A stretch of 57,269 nt of DNA. Origin: Candidatus Hydrogenedentota bacterium. GTDB taxonomy: Bacteria > Hydrogenedentota > Hydrogenedentia > Hydrogenedentales > CAILVY01. Shown piece by piece: positions 35,204 to 42,812 of the stretch (position 1 is the stretch's first letter; every line of letters begins with the position of its first letter). Made by a program: the position numbers and the translations under genes. The stretch spans positions 1 to 57,269 of the forward strand of contig JAKQOG010000270.1 of NCBI GenBank assembly GCA_029565395.1, read 5' to 3'. A model generated the notes under the pieces. The model was not told where the DNA came from. It saw nothing but the letters and a program-made list of their open reading frames with translations, and made no database searches.

Positions 35204-37780
35204 ATGTTTTACCAATGTTCCATCACGCAAGCATCTAAATTCACATTATTCGCCATTGTACTCTCGATAGGATTACCGGCTGGATGGGCCGCGCCGCTTT
35301 CGCCGCCACCATCCACTCAGGAAGCTGAAGCCCTGGCGGATGTCTGTTCCATTGTCCGGGCTGAAGAACTCTGTAAACAATTCAATTATATATATTTCGG
35401 ATCATTTTCGGAGATCCAATTTCTAGAATGTGACTTTTCTGTACCTCGCAATGGATATGTTTTCACTTTATCCGCGAACGACGGCGCCTATCAGATACAC
35501 GCGAATCCTTCAGAGGGGAGCGGCCGGTATTTTTATGCGGATCCCAATGGTTTCCGGGCTGCGGAAGGCGCCCCTGCCGGACCGGACAGCACATTGTTCG
35601 ACAATCCATGTGTGCCGCCGCTGACGTGTGTGGACGCGGCGTACGAAACCATATTGGCGAACGATATAAGCGCACGGCAGGATATGTGCCGGATCCTGGA
35701 AGCGGAATATGCTTATTACTCCGCCATCGGGAGTTTTGCCACCTCCTTTGGTGAACTCACCACCGCTGATCCTCCATATTTGCCCAATGATGGATGGGAT
35801 GCAGCCAGGAATGGTTATGTATTTACACTTGGTGGAACGGCTGCCTTTTTTAGTGTTAATGCAGACCCTGAATCCTTTAATATCACCGGATTTCGTTGCT
35901 TTTATATAGACGCTGCTGGTGTTATGCGATATGAAATTGGATATCCGGCGGCGGCTTGGTCCATGCCGCTTGACGAAGGATGCATGACCGATGAAGCGGT
36001 GTCCGGTGATTATGAGGCGATTATTCTGGAGCGAATCTGCGCCATTATGCGAGCGCAAAACATGTATTATGAATCCAATTTTATGTTTGCATCAGTGTTT
36101 GATGAACTGACAACTCCAGCAATGGCAGGAACTCCCCCCTGCCTAGAAGGAGACTTTAGTTCCGTGACTTTGGGATATGTTTTTGGTCTTGGTGGATCTT
36201 GTATCCAGGATTACACAATTTTCTGTGTCCCGGAGATTATGACAAGCACTTCCCCCTCTTTCTATGCGGATGAGACAGGAATTATCCGCAAGCATATTGG
36301 GGCGGAAGCTGGTCCGGAAGATCCGCCGGTTGACCTCCCCTGCTCCGAGCATCCATTCCCGGCTTCCAGAATGCTCCAGATCATAATTGACAACGAAAAT
36401 GCGGCGCGCGCATCGCTTCAGCAGATTCTTGACGCGGAATATGCCTATCACCGGGATACAGGGTGTTTTGCCACGGCATTCGATACCTTGACCAATGCTG
36501 TCCCTCCGTATTTGACAGGAGATTGGTATACTGTCAGGAATGGCTATACCTTCGTTATGGGTGGCACGGCGTCTAATTTTTCAGCTAATGCAGACCCGGA
36601 AACAATTAACCTGATGGGCAGAAAGGGATATTTTGTCGACGCAACAGGTATTCTCCGGTATGAGAATGGAGCCATGGCGAGTGACATGTCATATCCCGTG
36701 CCGCAAGGTTTTATACAGGGCGATATGGTTGCGCTGACAGACGACCTCGCCCTGGAATACGCCTGTTCCCTGAATATGGCGGAAGATTTGTATTTCAAAC
36801 GGTATCATCGCTATGGAACGCTTGATGAACTGTCTGAGCCTTCTTCCTGGTGGCAACCGCCCTTTGGCTGTTATTACCTGTGGGGTCTTGGGTTTGGCTA
36901 TGGCTCTGAACTTGAAGTTGCGCCGGATGGATTAAGCTATCAATTCAACAGTTCCCCTGCTTGTTTTTACGCCAATATTCATGTATATACCGATCAGATT
37001 GGCGTGGTCCATTACAATACCGGCATGGGGGCTGGACCAACGACTCCGGCGGTGATCGAACCCTGTTCAGAGAATCCGATTGGTTTCTCCCGGTTGAGAA
37101 GGGTTATCGAGGAGAATGAACAGGCGGCACGGGATCGCATGTGCGAGGTGTTTTCAGCGGAGCAACGGTATTTTACGGATCATGGTGCATTCGCGGTTTC
37201 GCTGGATGATCTGTTGACTGCCATCCCCCCGTATTTAGAACCAATCACTCCAGAACCGTGTGGCCGGGGATACAAGTATATGTTGATCAGCGATGGCACT
37301 GCATTCCAACTTAATGCAGATCCAACTACGATGGCGAAAACAGGCATCAAGGCTTTTTTTGTCGATGAGACAGGTGTAGTAAGGGTGGTCGAAAATGGCG
37401 TTGCGGATGTCACGTCGCCAGAAGAAGGCACGGTGTGTTCGGTTGAAGGCGAAGAAGGTGAGGGTGAGATAGAACCCGGCCTTTGCAGTGCGGATACCAA
37501 CCAGGATCACCGGATCGATTTGGGCGAAGTGCTGCGCGTGGTCCAGTTTTATAATTCCGGGGGATATCAATGCCTTCAGAAACGTTGGCGAACGGAAGAC
37601 GGCTATGAACCCGGCCCGGGCGCAGCGCACGCCTGTACACCGCATTCTACCGATTACAACCCGCAGGATTGGGCGATCTCTCTGGAAGAACTGCTTCGGC
37701 TCTTCCAATTCTACAATTCCGGCGGGTACCATTACTGCCCGATGGACGGCACTGAAGATAGCTTTTGCCCCGGCCCTTGA
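35204..37780 (+). CDS. Secreted protein of six pilin-head-like repeats with a dockerin-like tail
   Basis: 858 residues from the ATG at 35204 (AAGGGAAGGG upstream). A Sec signal (ending near GWAAP) is followed by six tandem units of 100-130 residues. Each begins with a helix resembling the segment after the pilin membrane helix (NENAARASLQQILDAEYAYH), then GSFATSF.ELT, a NGYVFTLGGT strand, NADPE and FYVD..G..RYE. This closely follows the C-terminal head of type IV pilin-like/pseudopilin proteins, but the N-terminal pilin helix is absent. After a GEEGEGE linker, two dockerin-like halves follow (DTNQDHRIDLGE calcium-type loop and RVVQFYNSGGY/RLFQFYNSGGY). Its partner and role are unknown. Confidence 0.75.
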   Translation: MFYQCSITQASKFTLFAIVLSIGLPAGWAAPLSPPPSTQEAEALADVCSIVRAEELCKQFNYIYFGSFSEIQFLECDFSVPRNGYVFTLSANDGAYQIHANPSEGSGRYFYADPNGFRAAEGAPAGPDSTLFDNPCVPPLTCVDAAYETILANDISARQDMCRILEAEYAYYSAIGSFATSFGELTTADPPYLPNDGWDAARNGYVFTLGGTAAFFSVNADPESFNITGFRCFYIDAAGVMRYEIGYPAAAWSMPLDEGCMTDEAVSGDYEAIILERICAIMRAQNMYYESNFMFASVFDELTTPAMAGTPPCLEGDFSSVTLGYVFGLGGSCIQDYTIFCVPEIMTSTSPSFYADETGIIRKHIGAEAGPEDPPVDLPCSEHPFPASRMLQIIIDNENAARASLQQILDAEYAYHRDTGCFATAFDTLTNAVPPYLTGDWYTVRNGYTFVMGGTASNFSANADPETINLMGRKGYFVDATGILRYENGAMASDMSYPVPQGFIQGDMVALTDDLALEYACSLNMAEDLYFKRYHRYGTLDELSEPSSWWQPPFGCYYLWGLGFGYGSELEVAPDGLSYQFNSSPACFYANIHVYTDQIGVVHYNTGMGAGPTTPAVIEPCSENPIGFSRLRRVIEENEQAARDRMCEVFSAEQRYFTDHGAFAVSLDDLLTAIPPYLEPITPEPCGRGYKYMLISDGTAFQLNADPTTMAKTGIKAFFVDETGVVRVVENGVADVTSPEEGTVCSVEGEEGEGEIEPGLCSADTNQDHRIDLGEVLRVVQFYNSGGYQCLQKRWRTEDGYEPGPGAAHACTPHSTDYNPQDWAISLEELLRLFQFYNSGGYHYCPMDGTEDSFCPGP

Positions 37781-37969
37781 TTGGCATCGAGGCAGTCAAG
37801 ATCATACGCGGCAGGGGTATCGCACTCATCCTGCCTTAAGAGCAGAGAATATGAATATCCCGTCTTTTGTTTCGTCTATATAGAAGAGTCGCCGGAACAT
37901 GAATCAAATCCGGCCCGGAGTGGTATAATGAATGACAGGAAAATGGCTCCGGCAAAGGAGAAGATGGAC

Positions 37970-38338
37970 ATGCGAAACGTATATATCCCCTTGACGCTCA
38001 TGGGTTTCGTCGTAATATTGGCGGGATGCGTGACGACCCCCACCCAGCAAGGCGCGGCGGCGGGCGCGGCCATCGGCGCGGGTGTAGGCGCCATTATCGG
38101 CAATCAGTCCGGCGATCCCGTGACCGGCGCATTGATCGGTGCGGGCGCGGGCGGCTTGGCGGGTGCGTTGATTGGCGATCAGGTGGATGAACACCGCAAC
38201 CGTCAAGTGGCTCCACCTCCGGCGCCAGCCCCGGTGGTCAGCACGCCACCCCCCCAACGGGGGCATTATGAGTCGCGGGTGGTGCATGCCGCGAATGGTG
38301 AAACATATGAAGAACGGGTTTGGGTCCCGGACAGATAA
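37970..38338 (+). CDS. Glycine-zipper lipoprotein
   Basis: 122 residues from the ATG at 37970, nine bases after AAGGAG. A lipoprotein signal ends at the lipobox LAGC (about 17-20). Glycine-zipper helices follow (AAAGAAIGAGVGAIIGN and GALIGAGAGGLAGALIGD), as in YMGG/SlyB-type outer-membrane proteins, then a Pro-rich stretch and a conserved-looking end (ESRVVHAANGETYEERVWVP). Role in the envelope is inferred from the family. The frame is open upstream to 37781 but without signs of translation. Confidence 0.8.
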   Translation: MRNVYIPLTLMGFVVILAGCVTTPTQQGAAAGAAIGAGVGAIIGNQSGDPVTGALIGAGAGGLAGALIGDQVDEHRNRQVAPPPAPAPVVSTPPPQRGHYESRVVHAANGETYEERVWVPDR

Positions 38339-38351
38339 GGACTGACAGAGG

Positions 38352-38693
38352 TTGATTACACAAACCAGGTGGCGTATTACAGGATTAGCAATTCTTGCGG
38401 GCAGCGCCGCGATGGCATGGTATGGGGTGGAAACGTTGCGGGAACCCCACTCCACGATGTATTGGCTCATTTACTGGGGGATTTTCCTGGGCTTGATCAT
38501 AGCGGCCTTTTATGTCGTCCTGCTGGATATCCGTTACATCCGGCTGCAATATGCGCTCGGACAGCGCGAAGTATTCCGAAGCACCATCGGCAATGAAGAA
38601 TTCCGCAGGGCGCTTATCAAAGCCATTGAAGAAAATGAATCTCCTTCTTTCATTTCAGGGGAAAAGAAAGAAGCAAAGAAAAACCAAGGTTAA
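38352..38693 (+). CDS. Small membrane protein of unknown function
   Basis: 113 residues starting at a TTG, with AAGGA ten bases upstream at the end of the lipoprotein gene. Two hydrophobic helices (about 10-25 and 35-57) are followed by a charged tail (about 65-113). No family recognised. The stop overlaps the convergent permease stop by four bases. Confidence 0.55.
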   Translation: MITQTRWRITGLAILAGSAAMAWYGVETLREPHSTMYWLIYWGIFLGLIIAAFYVVLLDIRYIRLQYALGQREVFRSTIGNEEFRRALIKAIEENESPSFISGEKKEAKKNQG

Positions 38694-39523
38694 ACCTGCT
38701 TCATCAGGCATTCCAAGATCATCTGGACGGAACGGATGTTGAATAACAGGTCAATTCCAGTGATGAGGGTCAATACCATCACGATGCGGTTAAACAGTGA
38801 TTCTGAGATGCGCGTGTACATCCACTTGCCCAGGTAAGACCCGATGGGGATTAAGGGAATCAAAAATATATCGAAACGCAGCACACTGAAATCCAGCAAT
38901 CCCACAGCCACATAAAACGGCGCCTTGCTTAAATTGATGAGGGTAAAGGTCCAGGCGATCGTACCCACAAACAATGTTTTTCCCAAGCCTTGCGCGAAGA
39001 TGTACAACCCGACGATCGGACCTGCCGCGTGCGCGATGGTGGAGGTGAATCCCGCCGCCACGCCAGCCGCGGCGCCCACGGCGCGTCCAGGCGTGTGCCG
39101 GGCAATCCACTGCATGGACACTTCGGCCGCCACGATATACAGAGCAAACACGATGGCAATCACGCCCACGGCGCGCTTAATCCACAAACCATAATGGTCC
39201 ACGCCTTCGCGGCCCACCCACCACCACACCACCGCGCCAAGCAAAATGCCGAGGAGAGACGGTATGTACAATTCCAGGATGGGTTTCCAGACCTTGTTGT
39301 CCCAATGATGATAAATGGCGTTCATGTCGCAGAGAATTAGCAGCGGGAGCATGGTGGCGGCCACTTTATTCACCGGCATGACCATCATCATCAGCGGCAG
39401 CGAGAGAATGCCCGCGCCCCCGGCAAACCCCGACTTGCTGATGCCCTGGATCAAAATGGCCAGCGCCACAAAAATCCAAAACACGGCCAGCGGCACATTC
39501 GGTTCGATAAATCCAGTCAACAT
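38690..39523 (-). CDS. TauE/SafE-family permease (sulfite/anion exporter type)
   Basis: 277 residues from the ATG at 39523, with about eight helices. Signature parts are GISKSGFAGGAGILSLPLMM, NKVAATMLPLLILCDMNAIYHHW and AAGVAAGFTSTIAHAAGPIVGLY. Members move sulfite, sulfoacetate or other small anions across the inner membrane. With a sulfatase and a sulfate importer in the window, a sulfur role is plausible, but the family is broad. The frame runs on upstream to 39592 without a signal. Confidence 0.88.
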   Translation of the reverse strand: MLTGFIEPNVPLAVFWIFVALAILIQGISKSGFAGGAGILSLPLMMMVMPVNKVAATMLPLLILCDMNAIYHHWDNKVWKPILELYIPSLLGILLGAVVWWWVGREGVDHYGLWIKRAVGVIAIVFALYIVAAEVSMQWIARHTPGRAVGAAAGVAAGFTSTIAHAAGPIVGLYIFAQGLGKTLFVGTIAWTFTLINLSKAPFYVAVGLLDFSVLRFDIFLIPLIPIGSYLGKWMYTRISESLFNRIVMVLTLITGIDLLFNIRSVQMILECLMKQV

Positions 39524-39839
39524 GACCACTTTTTCTTGTTGAGACAAGGTTTCACATCGGGTCCGGCGGGAATCGCCGGCGCCTGTAGACAATACACAAG
39601 CCGCCTGGATGGAGCAACCTTATCGGGCATTTGCGAAACAGTTTTTCTTCTTCAGGCAAATGAAAAGGCAATAATTTGGACGTGATGTGCCAGTAGTTTG
39701 TCCTATGCCCGCTGTACTATCGAAAAAATGATCGATTTCGAAAATGCCCGGATTAAAAGTTGGCATTTCAGGCCCATTTGATCGATAATAGGAGAGCAGG
39801 AACTTTGTGCGTTGGCTTTATATCGAGGGAAGAGACGTT

Positions 39840-40751
39840 ATGCAGTTGTCAAGGTCCCTAGTGAGCGGAATGGCCAAATTTGCCCTTCTGGGCGCTGTGA
39901 TGCTTGTGCTTGGCGTTGGTTGTGGCGGCCAGGGTGGCAAGCAGCGCAAAGGCATCATTATCATGGGGCCTCATATCACGGAAACCGTTTTTGCGCTGAA
40001 ACAAGGCCACCGCGTTATCGCGGTGGGGGAGCTTGACGATTACCCCGGGGAAGCGCAGCACTTGCCCAAAGTGGGCGGCTATCTCAATCCCGACCTTGAA
40101 CAAATCACCATGCTTTCCCCTGAATTGCTGATCGTGGCGGGAAAATATCCAAAAGTGACCGAATATGCGGAGATAAACAAACTGCGTGTGCTCAGTTTAA
40201 ACATGGACAGTCTTGCCACTATTGATCAAGGGATTATTGTTTTAGGCCACGAACTTCAATGTCCCCAAAAAGCAGATCGGCTCCGGGATCGCATCCAGGC
40301 AGAAATACAGGCTGTTCGGAATGCCGTTAAAGATCTTCCGCGCTCCAAAGTGCTCATTATCACCGGACGCCCCTCGCATGATTTGAACGCCTTGAACACT
40401 GTAAACGGTTCCTCCTTTGTCTCTGAACTTGTGCAGGTTGCCGGAGGCGATAACGTATTCGCCGATTCTCCACAAACCTATTTCGAAGCCTCCAAAGAAT
40501 CCGTCGTTATGAATGCGCCCGAAGTGATCCTCGAATTCCACTGCGGGGAAGGGCTCACGCAGAGCCAGCAGGATGCCTATTATCTGGATTGGAAAGCCCT
40601 TTCCACCTTGCCGGCCATTCAGGGCGGCCGCGTTTACTTCATTACGGAATCCCACGGAATGAGACCTGGCCCCCGTGTGGGCGAAGTTGCACAGTTGATG
40701 GCCAGACTCTTGCATGGTGAGGTTCTATTCCCGGACTGGCCCAAGGAATAA
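39840..40751 (+). CDS. ABC transporter substrate-binding lipoprotein (BtuF/FepB type)
   Basis: 303 residues from the ATG at 39840, giving a lipoprotein signal ending at LGVGC (Cys28); a GTG at 39807 is also in frame. The two-lobed class III binding protein fold is recognisable: GPHITETVFALKQGHRVIAVGE, PKVGGYLNPDLEQITMLSPELLIVAG, ALSTLPAIQGGRVYFI. It would bind a corrinoid, haem or Fe(III)-siderophore for the importer downstream. No cobalamin riboswitch core is seen upstream, so the substrate is unresolved. Confidence 0.85.
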   Translation: MQLSRSLVSGMAKFALLGAVMLVLGVGCGGQGGKQRKGIIIMGPHITETVFALKQGHRVIAVGELDDYPGEAQHLPKVGGYLNPDLEQITMLSPELLIVAGKYPKVTEYAEINKLRVLSLNMDSLATIDQGIIVLGHELQCPQKADRLRDRIQAEIQAVRNAVKDLPRSKVLIITGRPSHDLNALNTVNGSSFVSELVQVAGGDNVFADSPQTYFEASKESVVMNAPEVILEFHCGEGLTQSQQDAYYLDWKALSTLPAIQGGRVYFITESHGMRPGPRVGEVAQLMARLLHGEVLFPDWPKE

Positions 40752-40757
40752 CCCCAG

Positions 40758-40782
40758 GCAATTGCGAATTTCGCAATTGCCT
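40758..40782. promoter_or_regulatory. Hairpin after the binding-protein gene
   Basis: GGCAATTGCGA (40758-40768) pairs perfectly with TCGCAATTGCC (40772-40782) around a three-base loop. No T tract follows, so it may be an mRNA-stabilising structure or a weak terminator. Confidence 0.55.
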
Positions 40783-40867
40783 CAATTCATCCTCAACCCT
40801 TCTTCTGTTTGACACTCTCCCCCCTTTCAGGTAATGCTTCCCCTGATTGTTGTATTAACCGTCGTGT

Positions 40868-40902
40868 CCCCCTTCGTCACGCGCTTCGCGTGACGAAGGG
40901 GG
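40868..40902. repeat. Long perfect hairpin before the ABC ATPase gene
   Basis: A 16-bp perfect inverted repeat (CCCCCTTCGTCACGCG and its complement) encloses the three-base loop CTT. It is followed by AGCTGACCGCTGATGGCTGA, a dispersed-repeat-like phrase. It could control expression of the importer or be a repeat element. Confidence 0.6.
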
Positions 40903-40933
40903 ATGAAAGCTGACCGCTGATGGCTGAAAGCAA

Positions 40934-41731
40934 ATGTATACCCTGAATGCCGAATCATTGAATTTTGCCTATGAACCGGGCAGTGACGTGCTGCGCGGCG
41001 TCAATGCATCGGTTATAGGCGGCCGCATCACGGGGTTGGTTGGGCCGAATGGCTCAGGCAAAAGCACCCTATTACGGCTTTTATGTGGTTTCCTGCAGCC
41101 CAATTCAGGCACCGTGAAACTCGATGGCCGGCCCCTGGTATCGCTTTCCGCCGCCGAACGCGCCCGAACGCTGGCCTTCCTGCCGCAAATGGTGGACCCT
41201 GTTTTCTCACTAACTGTATTTGAAGTCGTTTGTCTTGGAAGGTATCCCTATACCGGCATGATCGGTTCACTCCGCAGCCATGACCTTGAGGTGGTCGCGC
41301 GATGCCTCCAGGACACGGAAACGGAGCCGCTTCGCCACCGGGAATTCGGTTCATTGTCCGGTGGTGAACGCCAGCGTGTTCTTCTCGCCAGCATTCTCGC
41401 GCAGGAGCCGAAATTGATGTTGCTGGATGAGCCTACGTCGTCACTCGATATTCATCACGAAGTGGAGGTATTTGAATTGCTGGCCCGGCTCGCACGGCAG
41501 GGCTATGGCATTGCCGTGGTTACACATGACCTGAACCTTGCCGCGCAGTACTGTGAAGAGCTGTTGTTGTTATCAGCGGATCATTCGGTTCTCGCTTCCG
41601 GCAAGCCGGAGGAAGTGTTCACCGAAGCCTTGCTATCCACCGCCTATGCTGCCTCCATCCGTGTGGGTAAACACCCTTTTACCGGTGCGCCGTTCGTGGC
41701 CGCGCAATCCACACGGGAGACGCCGCCATGA
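40934..41731 (+). CDS. ABC transporter ATP-binding protein (FepC/BtuD type)
   Basis: 265 residues. Walker A GPNGSGKST at 37-45, Q-loop FLPQ, signature LSGGERQRV, Walker B LMLLDEPTSSLD and switch His in VVTHDLNLA are all intact. PVFSLTVFEVVCLGRYPYTG is typical of ATPases for iron-siderophore/corrinoid importers. It powers the FecCD-type permease whose start overlaps its stop (ATGA). The order binding protein, ATPase, permease forms one uptake unit. Confidence 0.93.
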   Translation: MYTLNAESLNFAYEPGSDVLRGVNASVIGGRITGLVGPNGSGKSTLLRLLCGFLQPNSGTVKLDGRPLVSLSAAERARTLAFLPQMVDPVFSLTVFEVVCLGRYPYTGMIGSLRSHDLEVVARCLQDTETEPLRHREFGSLSGGERQRVLLASILAQEPKLMLLDEPTSSLDIHHEVEVFELLARLARQGYGIAVVTHDLNLAAQYCEELLLLSADHSVLASGKPEEVFTEALLSTAYAASIRVGKHPFTGAPFVAAQSTRETPP

Positions 41732-42759
41732 CCGTGTCTTCCCGAAGCAAGTGGATTCTGCCGGTACTCGCAGTGTGCCTGCTGATTATCCTGGCGAGTA
41801 TCCTGTTTGGCGCGCAATCGCTCAATATGGCGCAAGCATGGCATGAATGGCGCACGCATACGCCTCTTTCCGAAGCCCCTACCCTCAGCATTCTGCTGAA
41901 TCAGCGCTTGCCACGCACCTTGGCTGCCTTGTTGGCGGGGGCGGGCCTCGCACTCGCGGGCTGTGCGTTTCAGGCGTTGCTGCGCAATCCCCTCGCCGAA
42001 CCCTACACCCTCGGCGTTGCCAGTGCGGGCGCCTTGGGAACATGGCTCTCCTTTATCCTGGTGGATGTGGGGTGGTTCTTCGGCCTTTCCCTGCGATTGC
42101 CCACCGCCCAGATCTGCGCCTTTGCATTTGCAGGAGCCGAAGTCCTGCTGGTGTATGGGCTCGCCTCCCGTAAACGGCGTATGGCCCCATCCGTTTTGTT
42201 GCTCGCGGGAGTGACCATGGGCATGCTCGGAAATTCCGGCATCATGTTCACCCGGTACCTTGCCGCGCCGGAACGCCTGGTTATGATGGATCGATGGCTC
42301 ATGGGCGGCGTGGATGTACTCGGTTACCGGCCCGTCATCACGTTATTCATCGGTGTTGTTCCCTGTGCCGCGATATTGATCGCCCAGGCCGCAAAATTTG
42401 ATCAGTTCGGATTCAACGCCGAACTTGCCGCCGGCCGGGGCATTCATCTTGGCCGCTTGCAGGTCACAACATTCTTCGTGGGCTCGTTGATGACCGCGAT
42501 CATCGTTTCGGTCGTCGGCCCCATTGGATTTGTCGGGCTGGTTATTCCCCACAGTGTCCGCATGATCACCGGATCACGCCACCGTCTTCTGATGCCGCTG
42601 AGCCTGATTGTGGGCGGAGCCTTCTTGTGTGCCTGCGACATTGCTGCGCGGAAAATCCTTCCCGGGGAAACGCCCATCGGCATCATCACCACCCTGATTG
42701 GCGGTCCGTTCTTCCTTTATCTGCTCATACGCCGAAAATTCACCGATTGGGATGTGTAG
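41728..42759 (+). CDS. FecCD/BtuC-family ABC transporter permease
   Basis: 343 residues with about ten membrane helices. Family signatures: NQRLPRTLAALLAGAGLALAG, RNPLAEPYTLGVASAGALG, GPIGFVGLVIPHSVRM and LPGETPIGIITTLIGGPFFLYLL. It forms the channel of the corrinoid/siderophore importer with the ATPase at 40934 and binding protein at 39840. Confidence 0.93.
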   Translation: MTVSSRSKWILPVLAVCLLIILASILFGAQSLNMAQAWHEWRTHTPLSEAPTLSILLNQRLPRTLAALLAGAGLALAGCAFQALLRNPLAEPYTLGVASAGALGTWLSFILVDVGWFFGLSLRLPTAQICAFAFAGAEVLLVYGLASRKRRMAPSVLLLAGVTMGMLGNSGIMFTRYLAAPERLVMMDRWLMGGVDVLGYRPVITLFIGVVPCAAILIAQAAKFDQFGFNAELAAGRGIHLGRLQVTTFFVGSLMTAIIVSVVGPIGFVGLVIPHSVRMITGSRHRLLMPLSLIVGGAFLCACDIAARKILPGETPIGIITTLIGGPFFLYLLIRRKFTDWDV

Positions 42760-42812
42760 AGCAAATGCATGAGCCGTATTGCTTTTCAGTTTTTAACCAG
42801 AAGGAAACACGC

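Noticed and set aside
39593..39839. Cobalamin riboswitch before the BtuF-like gene
   Set aside because: The conserved core phrases of the B12 element are not present. Only a short CCGGCG/CGCCGG hairpin and two TGATCGAT copies are seen.
42627..42812. N-terminal extension of the GH42-like protein overlapping the permease gene
   Set aside because: It is His/Pro/Arg-rich shadow sequence. A GTG with AAGGA and a signal peptide at 42813 is better.
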